Of a stretch of DNA of 21,469 nucleotides, positions 8,026 to 14,391 are shown one piece after another. The notes beneath the pieces were generated by a model, which was given only the letters and a program-made list of their open reading frames with translations, had not been told where the DNA came from and searched no databases. The number at the start of each line of letters is the position of its first letter. Position 1 is the first letter of the stretch. Origin of the DNA: DASRVA01 sp050732935 (GTDB taxonomy: Bacteria > Gemmatimonadota > Gemmatimonadetes > JACCXV01 > JAHWKZ01); contig JBOHRW010000076.1 of NCBI GenBank assembly GCA_050732935.1, positions 1 through 21,469 of the forward strand, given 5' to 3'. The position numbers were made by a program, and so were the translations under genes.

Positions 8026-9402
8026 TCAGCTCGCGATCTTGTCGCGAAGCAGCTCGACTCGCCGGCGCACGGTACGACTGCTCTTGATCTGGGACTCTAC
8101 CTTGTCGCAAGCGTGAATCACGGTCGTGTGATCACGTCCGCCGAAGGCCTGGCCGATCTCGACCAGCGGAAGATCGGTGAGCTGGCGGCAGAGATGCATG
8201 GCGACCTGCCGCGGCACGGTCAGGGTCTTGGTTCGCTTGCGTGACTTGAGTCCCTCCACCGTGACACCGTAGTCGGTTGCCACTTCGTGCTGGATCCGGT
8301 CCACCGTGACGCGCCGGGTCTCGGTGCTCAGGATGTTTTTGAGCACCTCTTCCGCAAGCTCGATGGTGACCTCCGAACCGTTGAGGCTGGAATGCGCGAT
8401 CAACCGGATCAGGCTCCCCTCCAGCTCGCGGACGTTCGATTTCACGTTCTTGGCGATGAACAGGATCACGTCCTGCGGGAAGTCGAGGCCGCTGCGGCTG
8501 GCCTTGTGCTGCAGGATGGCGATCCGCGTCTCGAGGTCGGGGGGCTGGATGTCGACCACCAACCCCCACTCGAAGCGGGATACCAGTCGCTCCTCGAGCG
8601 TGGGGATCTCCTTCGGCACGCGATCGCTTGTGACGACGATCTGCTTGTGCGCGTCGTAGAGCGCGTTGAAGGTGTGGAAGAACTCCTCCTGGGTCGCGTC
8701 CTTGCCTTGCAGGAACTGGACATCGTCGATGAGCAGGAGGTCCATTCTCCGGTACTTGTTTCGGAACTCCAGCGTCTTGCCGAACTGAAGGGACTCGATC
8801 ATCTGGTTCATGAACGTCTCGGCGGACAGATAGCAGAGCCGCTCCAGCCGCCCTGTCTCCAGGGCGGTGTTCCCGATGGCCTGCATGAGGTGGGTCTTGC
8901 CGAGCCCCACGCCGCCGTAGATGAACAGCGGGTTGAATCCCTGCGCCGGCTTGCCCGCGACCGCCAGGGACGCGCCATGCGCATACTGGTTCGAGTTGCC
9001 TACGACGAAGGTGTCGAAGGTATAACGCGGGTTGAGAGGCAACCCGAGGTTGATCGTCCCGCCGGAGCGGGCGCCTGGGAAGGGGGGCCGCGCGGAGGCC
9101 ACGTCCGGAACGGGTCGGCTCGGGGTCGGCTCGGCCTCGCCCTCGTCCGCGGACTGGAAGACGACGCGAAGCTCCTCTTCGAACAGCGACGTCACGATGT
9201 CGGCGAGGACCGCTCCGTACTGGCCCTCTATGTAGTCGACGGCGAACTGGTTCTTGACGTTGACGAACAGCTGGTCGGCGGTGAGGCCCACGGCCTTGGT
9301 CGGCTCGAGCCACGTGCTGAACGTCTGCGGGTTGATGCTCTTCCTTGTTTCGTCGAGGATCAGGGACCACACCTCGGGCGGGGTCAGTTCGGCTGAGTGC
9401 AA
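8026..9402 (-). CDS. dnaA: Chromosomal replication initiator DnaA
   Basis: AAA+ initiator that binds DnaA boxes and opens oriC. The frame is open back to 9561, but the family N-terminus (AELTPPEVWSLILDETRKSINPQTFSTWL) fixes the start at TTG 9402, which has GGAG just upstream and gives 458 residues, a typical length. Domain I covers about 1-80, then a short acidic/Pro linker, then AAA+ from PRYTFDTFVVGNSN, with Walker A GGVGLGKT (163-170) and Walker B LLLIDDVQF. The C-terminal DNA-binding signature GRDHTTVIHACDKV is intact. A promoter lies just upstream and rpmH diverges from it. A start at 9561 would place the promoter inside the gene, so I reject it. Confidence 0.96.
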   Translation of the reverse strand: MHSAELTPPEVWSLILDETRKSINPQTFSTWLEPTKAVGLTADQLFVNVKNQFAVDYIEGQYGAVLADIVTSLFEEELRVVFQSADEGEAEPTPSRPVPDVASARPPFPGARSGGTINLGLPLNPRYTFDTFVVGNSNQYAHGASLAVAGKPAQGFNPLFIYGGVGLGKTHLMQAIGNTALETGRLERLCYLSAETFMNQMIESLQFGKTLEFRNKYRRMDLLLIDDVQFLQGKDATQEEFFHTFNALYDAHKQIVVTSDRVPKEIPTLEERLVSRFEWGLVVDIQPPDLETRIAILQHKASRSGLDFPQDVILFIAKNVKSNVRELEGSLIRLIAHSSLNGSEVTIELAEEVLKNILSTETRRVTVDRIQHEVATDYGVTVEGLKSRKRTKTLTVPRQVAMHLCRQLTDLPLVEIGQAFGGRDHTTVIHACDKVESQIKSSRTVRRRVELLRDKIAS

Positions 9403-9468
9403 GACTCCGGGCTCCGCTTGGACGGGGGTGAGATCTTCTAGCGTGCGGCGCGCGTCGAAAGGAAGTCC

Positions 9469-9497
9469 ATAGTAGCCCGCGCGAGGGGGTGTGTCAA
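9469..9497 (-). promoter_or_regulatory. dnaA promoter
   Basis: On the minus strand a perfect TTGACA (9497-9492), a 17-nt spacer and TACTAT (9474-9469) precede the dnaA TTG start by 66 nt. Its -35 lies in the left arm (9493-9503) of an 11-bp inverted repeat; the right arm (9527-9537) holds the -35 of the rpmH promoter. Confidence 0.62.
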
Positions 9498-9532
9498 CCG
9501 GCCGACGAAACGAGTCCGAACGCCAGGGCCGG

Positions 9533-9562
9533 TTGACGAGGAGGCACAGAGAACCATACATT
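9533..9562 (+). promoter_or_regulatory. rpmH promoter
   Basis: TTGACG (9533-9538), an 18-nt spacer and TACATT (9557-9562) lie 51 nt upstream of the rpmH ATG. The -35 overlaps the inverted-repeat arm GGCCGGTTGAC (9527-9537), which mirrors the dnaA -35 arm at 9493-9503. The two promoters therefore face away from each other over about 35 bp. Confidence 0.55.
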
Positions 9563-9613
9563 CGACGGCCGTTTCAGCCGCATATTCCGGTCCACATTTC
9601 CCAAGAGAGCACG

Positions 9614-9775
9614 ATGAAGCGCACGTATCAACCGAGCCGGCGCAAACGGCGCAACAAGCATGGATTCCGCACCCGCATGAAGACCCCCGGCGGGCGGAAG
9701 ATCCTCTCCCGGCGGCGCAGAAAGGGTCGCGCCAGGCTCTCGGTCTCGGCCGAGTTTTCCCGCAAGCGGCGTTAG
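9614..9775 (+). CDS. rpmH: 50S ribosomal protein L34
   Basis: Small basic protein of the large ribosomal subunit. The 53-residue product begins MKRTYQPSRRKRRNKHGFR and contains RTRMKTPGGRKILSRRRRKG, the L34 signature. It is slightly longer than the usual 44-46 residues because of a tail, ARLSVSAEFSRKRR. ATG 9614 is the family start. The longer in-frame opening from 9491 is rejected because it runs through the promoter. The stop codon directly abuts the palindromic element beginning at 9777, which separates rpmH from its usual close neighbour rnpA. Confidence 0.98.
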   Translation: MKRTYQPSRRKRRNKHGFRTRMKTPGGRKILSRRRRKGRARLSVSAEFSRKRR

Positions 9776-9776
9776 T

Positions 9777-9931
9777 GTGGTGTCGCCGAAGTCTCCTGGC
9801 ATTCGAGAGACGCTGAGCGCCGTCGGAGGCGTTGCTCCTCGTGCGGCATAGCGCTGCCATGCCTCCTCGTCGCGCCTTGCCGCCGAGTTGCATCGCCGCT
9901 CTCGATGCGCACGGGGCTTCGGCGACACCAC
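9777..9931 (-). repeat. Palindromic MITE/REP-like element, copy 1
   Basis: A 155-bp element bounded by a perfect 15-bp terminal inverted repeat, GTGGTGTCGCCGAAG (9777-9791) and its complement (9917-9931). The centre holds a small hairpin (GGCAT / ATGCC around AGCGCTGCC). Read on the minus strand, its core from 9879 to 9799 aligns without gaps in length to the 81-nt core of copy 2: CAAGGCGCG, then CGAGGAGG, then a central hairpin, then CTCGAATGC. No reading frame of interest. It begins 2 nt after the rpmH stop. Confidence 0.8.
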
Positions 9932-9932
9932 T

Positions 9933-10098
9933 CTAGTGCCTCGTTGCGGAAATCCGCGTCAGCACCTAGAGGGCCGATGCGCCCGGCTCGCAAGGCGCGG
10001 CGAGGAGGAATAGCATCGCTATTCCGTACGAGCCGCAACACAGCGAGCCGGATGCAGTGGCACTCGAATGCACGCGGATTTCCGCAACGAGGCACTAG
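9933..10098 (+). repeat. Palindromic MITE/REP-like element, copy 2
   Basis: A 166-bp element bounded by a perfect 27-bp terminal inverted repeat (9933-9959 and 10072-10098; inner part CGTTGCGGAAATCCGCGT). The centre is a perfect 8-bp stem, GGAATAGC-ATC-GCTATTCC (10007-10025). The arms between also pair in blocks (CCGGCTCGC, GCGGC), so the whole unit folds as one long imperfect hairpin. The 81-nt core (9991-10071) is homologous to copy 1 in the opposite orientation, yet the terminal repeats differ in sequence. One base separates the copies. The element ends 33 nt before rnpA. Confidence 0.82.
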
Positions 10099-10131
10099 TC
10101 CGCCCGGCGCGCCGAGAGGCTTTCCGTTCCG

Positions 10132-10467
10132 GTGGGCGCCATCCCCCGGGATCGTCGCATCACGACCCGTCGCGAGATCCGGCGGCTCCTGCGGGGTCCG
10201 CATGCCCGTGGAGCGGAGCTCGAGCTCTACTGGAGTCCGGCCGCGGGCGACGCGAGGGCGACCTGCATCACGCCGAAGTACGGACATACGAGCGTCGAGC
10301 GCAACCGGCTGCGTCGCCGCCTGACGGCTCTTCTCGCGAGCGAGCTCCTCCCGCGCTCGGAGCCCCGCGACTATCTCCTGCGGGCCCGGCGGGGGGCCTA
10401 TGAGCTCGACTTCCAGGACCTGGCGCAGGTTCTGCGCGCGCTCGCGGAGGAGATGACGATCTCTTGA
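10132..10467 (+). CDS. rnpA: Ribonuclease P protein component
   Basis: Protein subunit that helps the RNase P RNA bind and cleave tRNA precursors at the 5' end. The 111-residue product starts GTG (IPRDRRITTRREIRRLL, the usual RnpA opening) and contains the RNR motif in GHTSVERNRLRRRL (residues 51-64). Overall similarity is modest, as is usual for this family, but position and motif agree. A GAGAGG lies about 14 nt upstream of the GTG, so the start is weakly supported. Its TGA overlaps the TTG start of yidD. The distance from rpmH is unusually large because of the two palindromic elements. Confidence 0.9.
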   Translation: MGAIPRDRRITTRREIRRLLRGPHARGAELELYWSPAAGDARATCITPKYGHTSVERNRLRRRLTALLASELLPRSEPRDYLLRARRGAYELDFQDLAQVLRALAEEMTIS

Positions 10468-10700
10468 AGACGATCCTGTTTGCGTTGATCCGGACATATC
10501 AGATCGCGATGGCATGGTCGCCGTCGCCCTGCCGGTACGAGCCGTCATGCTCGCGATACGCGCTGGATGCCGTCGCGGCTCACGGCGCGTGGCGCGGGAC
10601 GCTCTTGGCCGCCCGGCGGCTGGTGCGTTGTCACCCCTGGCATGCCGGTGGCTACGATCCCGTTCCCCCGGCAGGAGCGAAGGGGGCCGGCCCGCGGTGA
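10464..10700 (+). CDS. yidD: Membrane protein insertion efficiency factor YidD
   Basis: Small membrane-associated protein that aids YidC-dependent insertion. The 78-residue product has the family pattern SPCRYEPSCSRYALDAVAAHG (residues about 21-41) and CHPWHAGGYDPVP near the C-terminus, with the conserved cysteines. It starts at TTG 10464, overlapping the rnpA stop (TTGA). The N-terminal segment KTILFALIRTYQIAMAWSP is typical, so this start is preferred to the internal ATG. The stop overlaps the yidC GTG, implying coupled translation of all three genes. Confidence 0.95.
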   Translation: MKTILFALIRTYQIAMAWSPSPCRYEPSCSRYALDAVAAHGAWRGTLLAARRLVRCHPWHAGGYDPVPPAGAKGAGPR

Positions 10701-12397
10701 GCGAGCAGCAACGGGTCCTGCTGGCGGTCATCCTCATGATGGTCGTCCTGGTCGCCAGCCAGTGGTGGTTCGGGCGGATGGAGACGGGCGAGCCGCCGGT
10801 TTCACCCGCGGACACGACGGCGCCGGACCCGGGAGCCGCCGACCCCGCGCTCCCCGACGAGAGCCAGCGCGAGGTCCCGCCGGTCGAGCCGCCCCCGTTC
10901 GCCTCGCCGCCGGCCGATACGGCCGTGGCGAGGGAGGGGGAGGGGGCCGCCCCCGACTCGCAACCGGCGCCGCCCCCGCGACCGATCGTGATCGAGACCC
11001 CGCTCTATAGGCTGGCGATCGATCCCCGGGGCGGGGTGCTGCGTCAGATCGAGCTTCTCCAGCATCCTTCCTATACCACGCCGGGGTCCGTGCGCCTGGT
11101 CCCGGAGGACCACGCGTTCCTGACGCGGGCGGCGGACATGGGCGGACAGCGGATCGCGCTCAGCGCACTGACCTACGCCCCGAGCGCCACCGGCATGCGG
11201 CTCGGCGAAGGTGACGAAGCGCAGCTCCTGCGCTTGGTCTCGAGGGAGGGAGAGCTTTCGGTCGTCCAGACCTATCGCTTCGACCCGTCGACCTACGTGA
11301 TCGATTACCGGATAGAGCTGGGCTCCCCTGTGGAGGGGATCCTGGTCACCGGGCTCGGGCCACGCCTCCACTCGAGCGAGAAGCAGCCCCGGGACGACTA
11401 CGGGCAGCTGCGGGGGGTCGCACGGGTGGACGGCGAGATCCTGACCCAGAGCGCCGAAGACCTCGACGAAGGTGACGGCCTGTCCGTGGGCGGCGAGATC
11501 GACTGGGCGGGGCTCCGCAACAAGTACTTCCTGGCGATGGTGCTCGCCCCCGAGGAAGGTGCACCTCTCTCCGCCGTCACCATGCGTGGGGAGGCGACCG
11601 ACAGCCTGCCCTCGATCGAGGTGGGCGTCGCCGTTCCGGTCACCGCGGGGGTGGCCGAGCATCGCCTCTACCTCGGTCCGCAGGAGTACGGGCGCCTGTC
11701 CTCGCTCAACGACGGGCTGGACGAGGTCAACCAGTACGGCTGGTCGTGGATCCGCTGGATGATCTCGCCCTTCGGCAAGCTGATCGTCGTGATCATGCTG
11801 TGGCTGCACCGGTTCATCCCCAGCTATGGCCTCGTGATCGTCGTGTTCGCCGTACTCGTGCGGATCGTGACCTGGCCGCTCACCACCAAGTCTTATAGCT
11901 CGATCCGGGCGATGCAGGAGCTGCAGCCCGAGATCCAGCGGATCCGGGAGCGGCACAAGGACGACCCGCAGCGGATGCAGCAGGAGACCATGCGGCTGTA
12001 CAAGGAGCGGAAGGTCAACCCGCTGGGGGGCTGCCTGCCGAACCTGCTTCCGATGCCGATCCTGTTCGCGCTGTTCTTCGTGTTCCAGTCGACGATCGAG
12101 TTCCGCGGGCAGGATTTCCTGTGGCTCCCGGACCTGTCGCAGGCGGACCCGCTCTACATCCTGCCGATCTTTCTCGGGCTGTCGATGATGGCGTCCTCGA
12201 AGCTCACCACGAGCGACCCCCGGATGGCGGCGATGACGTACGTGATGCCGATCGTAATGACCTTTGTTTTCCTCAATCTCGCCGCCGGGCTAGTTCTCTA
12301 CTACGCTATATCAAACTTGCTAACATTCGCCCAGCAATGGTGGCTTAAGAACAAGTTCGACGTGCCGGCCCAGGAAGTGGTCGACGCCGGCAAGTAA
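10697..12397 (+). CDS. yidC: Membrane protein insertase YidC
   Basis: Inserts and folds inner-membrane proteins with or without Sec. The start is GTG 10697 (VSEQQRVLLAVILMMVVLVASQWWF), overlapping the yidD stop by GTGA; the frame is open back to 10514 but that stretch is antisense-like shadow over yidD. The 566 residues comprise an N-terminal TM (about 7-24), a Pro/Ala-rich linker (about 30-95), a periplasmic beta domain (about 97-340) and the C-terminal 60KD core with the usual TMs. The functional arginine is in VLVRIVTWPLT; the cytoplasmic hairpin is QELQPEIQRIRERHKDD and NPLGGCLPNLLPMPILFALF follows. This is the Gram-negative long form. Codon use changes to many A/T-ending codons at 12254-12346. 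Confidence 0.98.
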   Translation: MSEQQRVLLAVILMMVVLVASQWWFGRMETGEPPVSPADTTAPDPGAADPALPDESQREVPPVEPPPFASPPADTAVAREGEGAAPDSQPAPPPRPIVIETPLYRLAIDPRGGVLRQIELLQHPSYTTPGSVRLVPEDHAFLTRAADMGGQRIALSALTYAPSATGMRLGEGDEAQLLRLVSREGELSVVQTYRFDPSTYVIDYRIELGSPVEGILVTGLGPRLHSSEKQPRDDYGQLRGVARVDGEILTQSAEDLDEGDGLSVGGEIDWAGLRNKYFLAMVLAPEEGAPLSAVTMRGEATDSLPSIEVGVAVPVTAGVAEHRLYLGPQEYGRLSSLNDGLDEVNQYGWSWIRWMISPFGKLIVVIMLWLHRFIPSYGLVIVVFAVLVRIVTWPLTTKSYSSIRAMQELQPEIQRIRERHKDDPQRMQQETMRLYKERKVNPLGGCLPNLLPMPILFALFFVFQSTIEFRGQDFLWLPDLSQADPLYILPIFLGLSMMASSKLTTSDPRMAAMTYVMPIVMTFVFLNLAAGLVLYYAISNLLTFAQQWWLKNKFDVPAQEVVDAGK

Positions 12398-12607
12398 GCG
12401 GCGGGTTGCAGCCTGGCCGGTTCGGGCGCAGATTGCAGGGGCGGTCGCTGGCGGCCACCCCCTTCGGGCGGGAGGACAGGCTGGGTCCGGTTCCACGATC
12501 ATCCTGATGCACGCGCAGCGAGGTCCAAAACGACGGAGAATCACGGTTCCGGAGACGTTCAGGCCGGCGCGGCCGCCCGCGCGGCCAGGGAGCGGCTCGA
12601 GCGGGAG
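12398..12607. other. yidC-parA gap
   Basis: A 210-bp stretch with no recognised gene, RNA or clear terminator. The parA frame stays open leftward through at least 12506 without a good start codon, encoding Arg/Ala-rich sequence (AGAAARAARERLEREVERL near 12563-12618) that could be non-coding or part of a longer ParA leader. The mnmE, mnmG and rsmG genes often found here are missing. Confidence 0.5.
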
Positions 12608-13549
12608 GTGGAGCGCCTGTTCGCGGACGACCCTCCGGTGACCCGCGGGGACGCCCGGGCGCTCCATCCGGAAGGTGTTTCACGTGAAACAAGCCCGGCC
12701 CCTCCGGAGAAGAGCGCTCGGGGAGAGAAGGCGCTGGGCGTTTCACGTGAAACGTCTCCGGGACGGATCGTCGGTGTGGTCAATCAGAAGGGCGGGGTCG
12801 GAAAGACCACGACAGCGGTGAACGTCTGCGCCTCCCTGGCCGTAGCCGAGCGTCGGACCCTTCTTGTCGATCTGGACCCGCAGGGAAACGCCACCAGCGG
12901 AGTGGGCGTGGACAAGGACGCCCTCGACGCCAACATCTACGACGTCCTCGTCAACGAGCTCCCCCTGGCGGACGCGATCGTACCCACCGACATCCCCTAC
13001 CTGGACCTCGTCCCCGCGACCGTCGACCTGTTCGGGGCCGAGGTCGAGCTCGTCAGCGCGATCGGGCGAGAGCATCGCCTGGGCGGAGCGCTGGACGGCA
13101 TTCGCGAACGCTACGAGTGGGTGCTGGTGGACTGTCCCCCCTCCCTCGGGCTTCTGACCCTCAACGCGCTGACGGCGGTGGACTCGGTCCTCATCCCGAT
13201 CCAGTGCGAGTACTATGCGCTCGAGGGCCTGTCGCAGTTGCTGGGCACGATTCGCATCGTGCAGCGGAAGCTCAACCCCCGGCTCGCGATCGAGGGGGTG
13301 CTCCTCACGATGTACGACGCCCGACTCAACCTGGCCCGGCAGGTGCAGCAGGAGGCCGTCGAGTACTTCGGGGGGAAGGTCTATGAGACGGTCATCCCCC
13401 GGAACGTTCGGCTATCCGAGGCCCCCAGCTTCGGCAAGCCCGTCATCCTGTACGACATCCTTTCGTCCGGTGCCACGAGCTACATGGAACTCGCGGAGGA
13501 GCTGATCGAGAAATGTCGACCCAGCGAAAGCGGCTCGGAAAGGGCCTAG
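12608..13549 (+). CDS. parA: Chromosome partitioning ATPase ParA (Soj family)
   Basis: Deviant-Walker ATPase that moves ParB-parS complexes during segregation. From GTG 12608 the product is 313 residues: a 52-residue leader, then RIVGVVNQKGGVGKTTTAVN with deviant Walker A (61-68), LLVDLDPQGNATSG, WVLVDCPPSLGLLTLNAL and RNVRLSEAPSFGKPV. The core is a complete ParA. The leader is unusual: it encodes VSRET twice (24-28, 45-49) because two parS palindromes lie in frame. The only in-frame ATG/GTG/TTG starts before the P-loop strand are GTG 12608 and GTG 12638; GTG 12776 would remove the first strand. The start is therefore uncertain though the gene is not. The 3' end overlaps parB by 37 nt. Confidence 0.94.
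   Translation: MERLFADDPPVTRGDARALHPEGVSRETSPAPPEKSARGEKALGVSRETSPGRIVGVVNQKGGVGKTTTAVNVCASLAVAERRTLLVDLDPQGNATSGVGVDKDALDANIYDVLVNELPLADAIVPTDIPYLDLVPATVDLFGAEVELVSAIGREHRLGGALDGIRERYEWVLVDCPPSLGLLTLNALTAVDSVLIPIQCEYYALEGLSQLLGTIRIVQRKLNPRLAIEGVLLTMYDARLNLARQVQQEAVEYFGGKVYETVIPRNVRLSEAPSFGKPVILYDILSSGATSYMELAEELIEKCRPSESGSERA
12676..12691. promoter_or_regulatory. parS: parS site 1
   Basis: TGTTTCACGTGAAACA is a perfect match to the 16-bp parS palindrome bound by ParB. It lies inside the 5' part of the parA frame, 3.1 kb to the right of the dnaA-rpmH divergence. Confidence 0.95.
12739..12754. promoter_or_regulatory. parS: parS site 2
   Basis: CGTTTCACGTGAAACG contains the complete 14-bp parS core GTTTCACGTGAAAC; only the outermost pair differs, and it differs symmetrically. 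Its centre is exactly 63 bp from that of site 1, six turns at 10.5 bp per turn and 21 codons in the parA frame. Confidence 0.94.
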
Positions 13550-14391
13550 GCGCGCTGCTCGGGGAATCCGCCGTGGAGGCGGAGCGACGATCCACCGCTC
13601 CCGGGGATCGTGTGGAGGTTGCGCAGATCGTCCCCAACCGGCACCAGCCCCGCACGCACTTCGACGAAGACGGAATCGCCGAGCTCGCCGCGTCCATCGC
13701 GCAGCTGGGGGTGCTCCAGCCGCTGCTCGTGACGCCCCTCGAGGACGGGCGCTACATGCTGGTGTCGGGCGAGCGACGCCTGCGCGCCGCCCGCCGGGCG
13801 GGTCTCGCGTCGGTGCCCGTCGTGGTCCGCGATGTCGACGATCGCGAGCTCTTGGAAATGGCGCTCGTCGAGAATCTCCAACGGGAGGATCTCGACCCGA
13901 TCGAGGAGGCCAGCGGCTACCGCGACCTGGTCGAGGAGTTCGACCTCACGCAGGTGGAGGTCGCGGGGCGCGTCGGGCGGAGTCGGCCGGCGGTGGCCAA
14001 CGCTCTGCGCCTGCTGGAGCTCCCGGTCGAGGTTCAGACGATGGTGCGCGATCGGTCGCTGTCGGCGGGACACGGGCGGACCCTGCTGGGCCTTCGTGAT
14101 CGGGGCCAGATGGACGCGATCGCGAAGAAGGTCGTCCGGAACGGCCTGTCGGTGCGGCAGCTGGAGCGGCTGGTCCGACGGGAAACCCGGAGCCGGGAAG
14201 CGCTGGCGTCGAAGGCTTCCGAGGGCCATGACCTCGAGCGGAAGCGGATCGAGGAGGATCTCCAGCGGGCCCTCGGGACGCGCGTGCGTCTCCATGCCGA
14301 CGCCACCGGCAAGGGCAGGCTCGAGGTCCGGTTCTATTCGTTCGAAGACCTGGAGCGGATCGTGGAGTGCATGACGGCCCGGGGATCGTGA
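13513..14391 (+). CDS. parB: Chromosome partitioning protein ParB (Spo0J family)
   Basis: CTP-dependent DNA clamp that loads at parS and spreads. The 292-residue product begins MSTQRKRLGKGLGALLGE, a classic ParB N-terminus (the ParA-interacting end). The CTP-binding arginine patch is GERRLRAARR (86-95), followed by ENLQREDLDPIEEA (120-133) and the parS-reading helix-turn-helix LTQVEVAGRVGRSRPAVANAL (about 145-165). The C-terminal part is a dimerisation region. ATG 13513 overlaps parA by 37 nt and the TGA overlaps the GTG of the M23 gene, so the three are probably one transcript. Its binding sites are the two parS sequences in parA. Confidence 0.97.
   Translation: MSTQRKRLGKGLGALLGESAVEAERRSTAPGDRVEVAQIVPNRHQPRTHFDEDGIAELAASIAQLGVLQPLLVTPLEDGRYMLVSGERRLRAARRAGLASVPVVVRDVDDRELLEMALVENLQREDLDPIEEASGYRDLVEEFDLTQVEVAGRVGRSRPAVANALRLLELPVEVQTMVRDRSLSAGHGRTLLGLRDRGQMDAIAKKVVRNGLSVRQLERLVRRETRSREALASKASEGHDLERKRIEEDLQRALGTRVRLHADATGKGRLEVRFYSFEDLERIVECMTARGS

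Noticed and set aside
8287..9396. 369-codon frame antisense to dnaA
   Set aside because: Shadow of the conserved dnaA frame, no recognisable family.
9403..9561. N-terminal extension of DnaA to the upstream start
   Set aside because: The added residues do not resemble DnaA, and the region contains a good dnaA promoter; TTG 9402 fits the family N-terminus.
9777..10098. CRISPR array
   Set aside because: Only two units, in inverted orientation, each internally palindromic over about 160 bp; no short direct repeats or spacers.
9772..10815. 347-codon minus-strand frame across the palindromic elements, rnpA and yidD
   Set aside because: It opposes two recognised genes and the product has no coherent composition; it is a shadow of GC-rich sequence and palindromes.
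10802..11956. 384-codon frame antisense to yidC
   Set aside because: Shadow of yidC, rich in His, Arg, Gly and Asp from codon mirroring, no domain.
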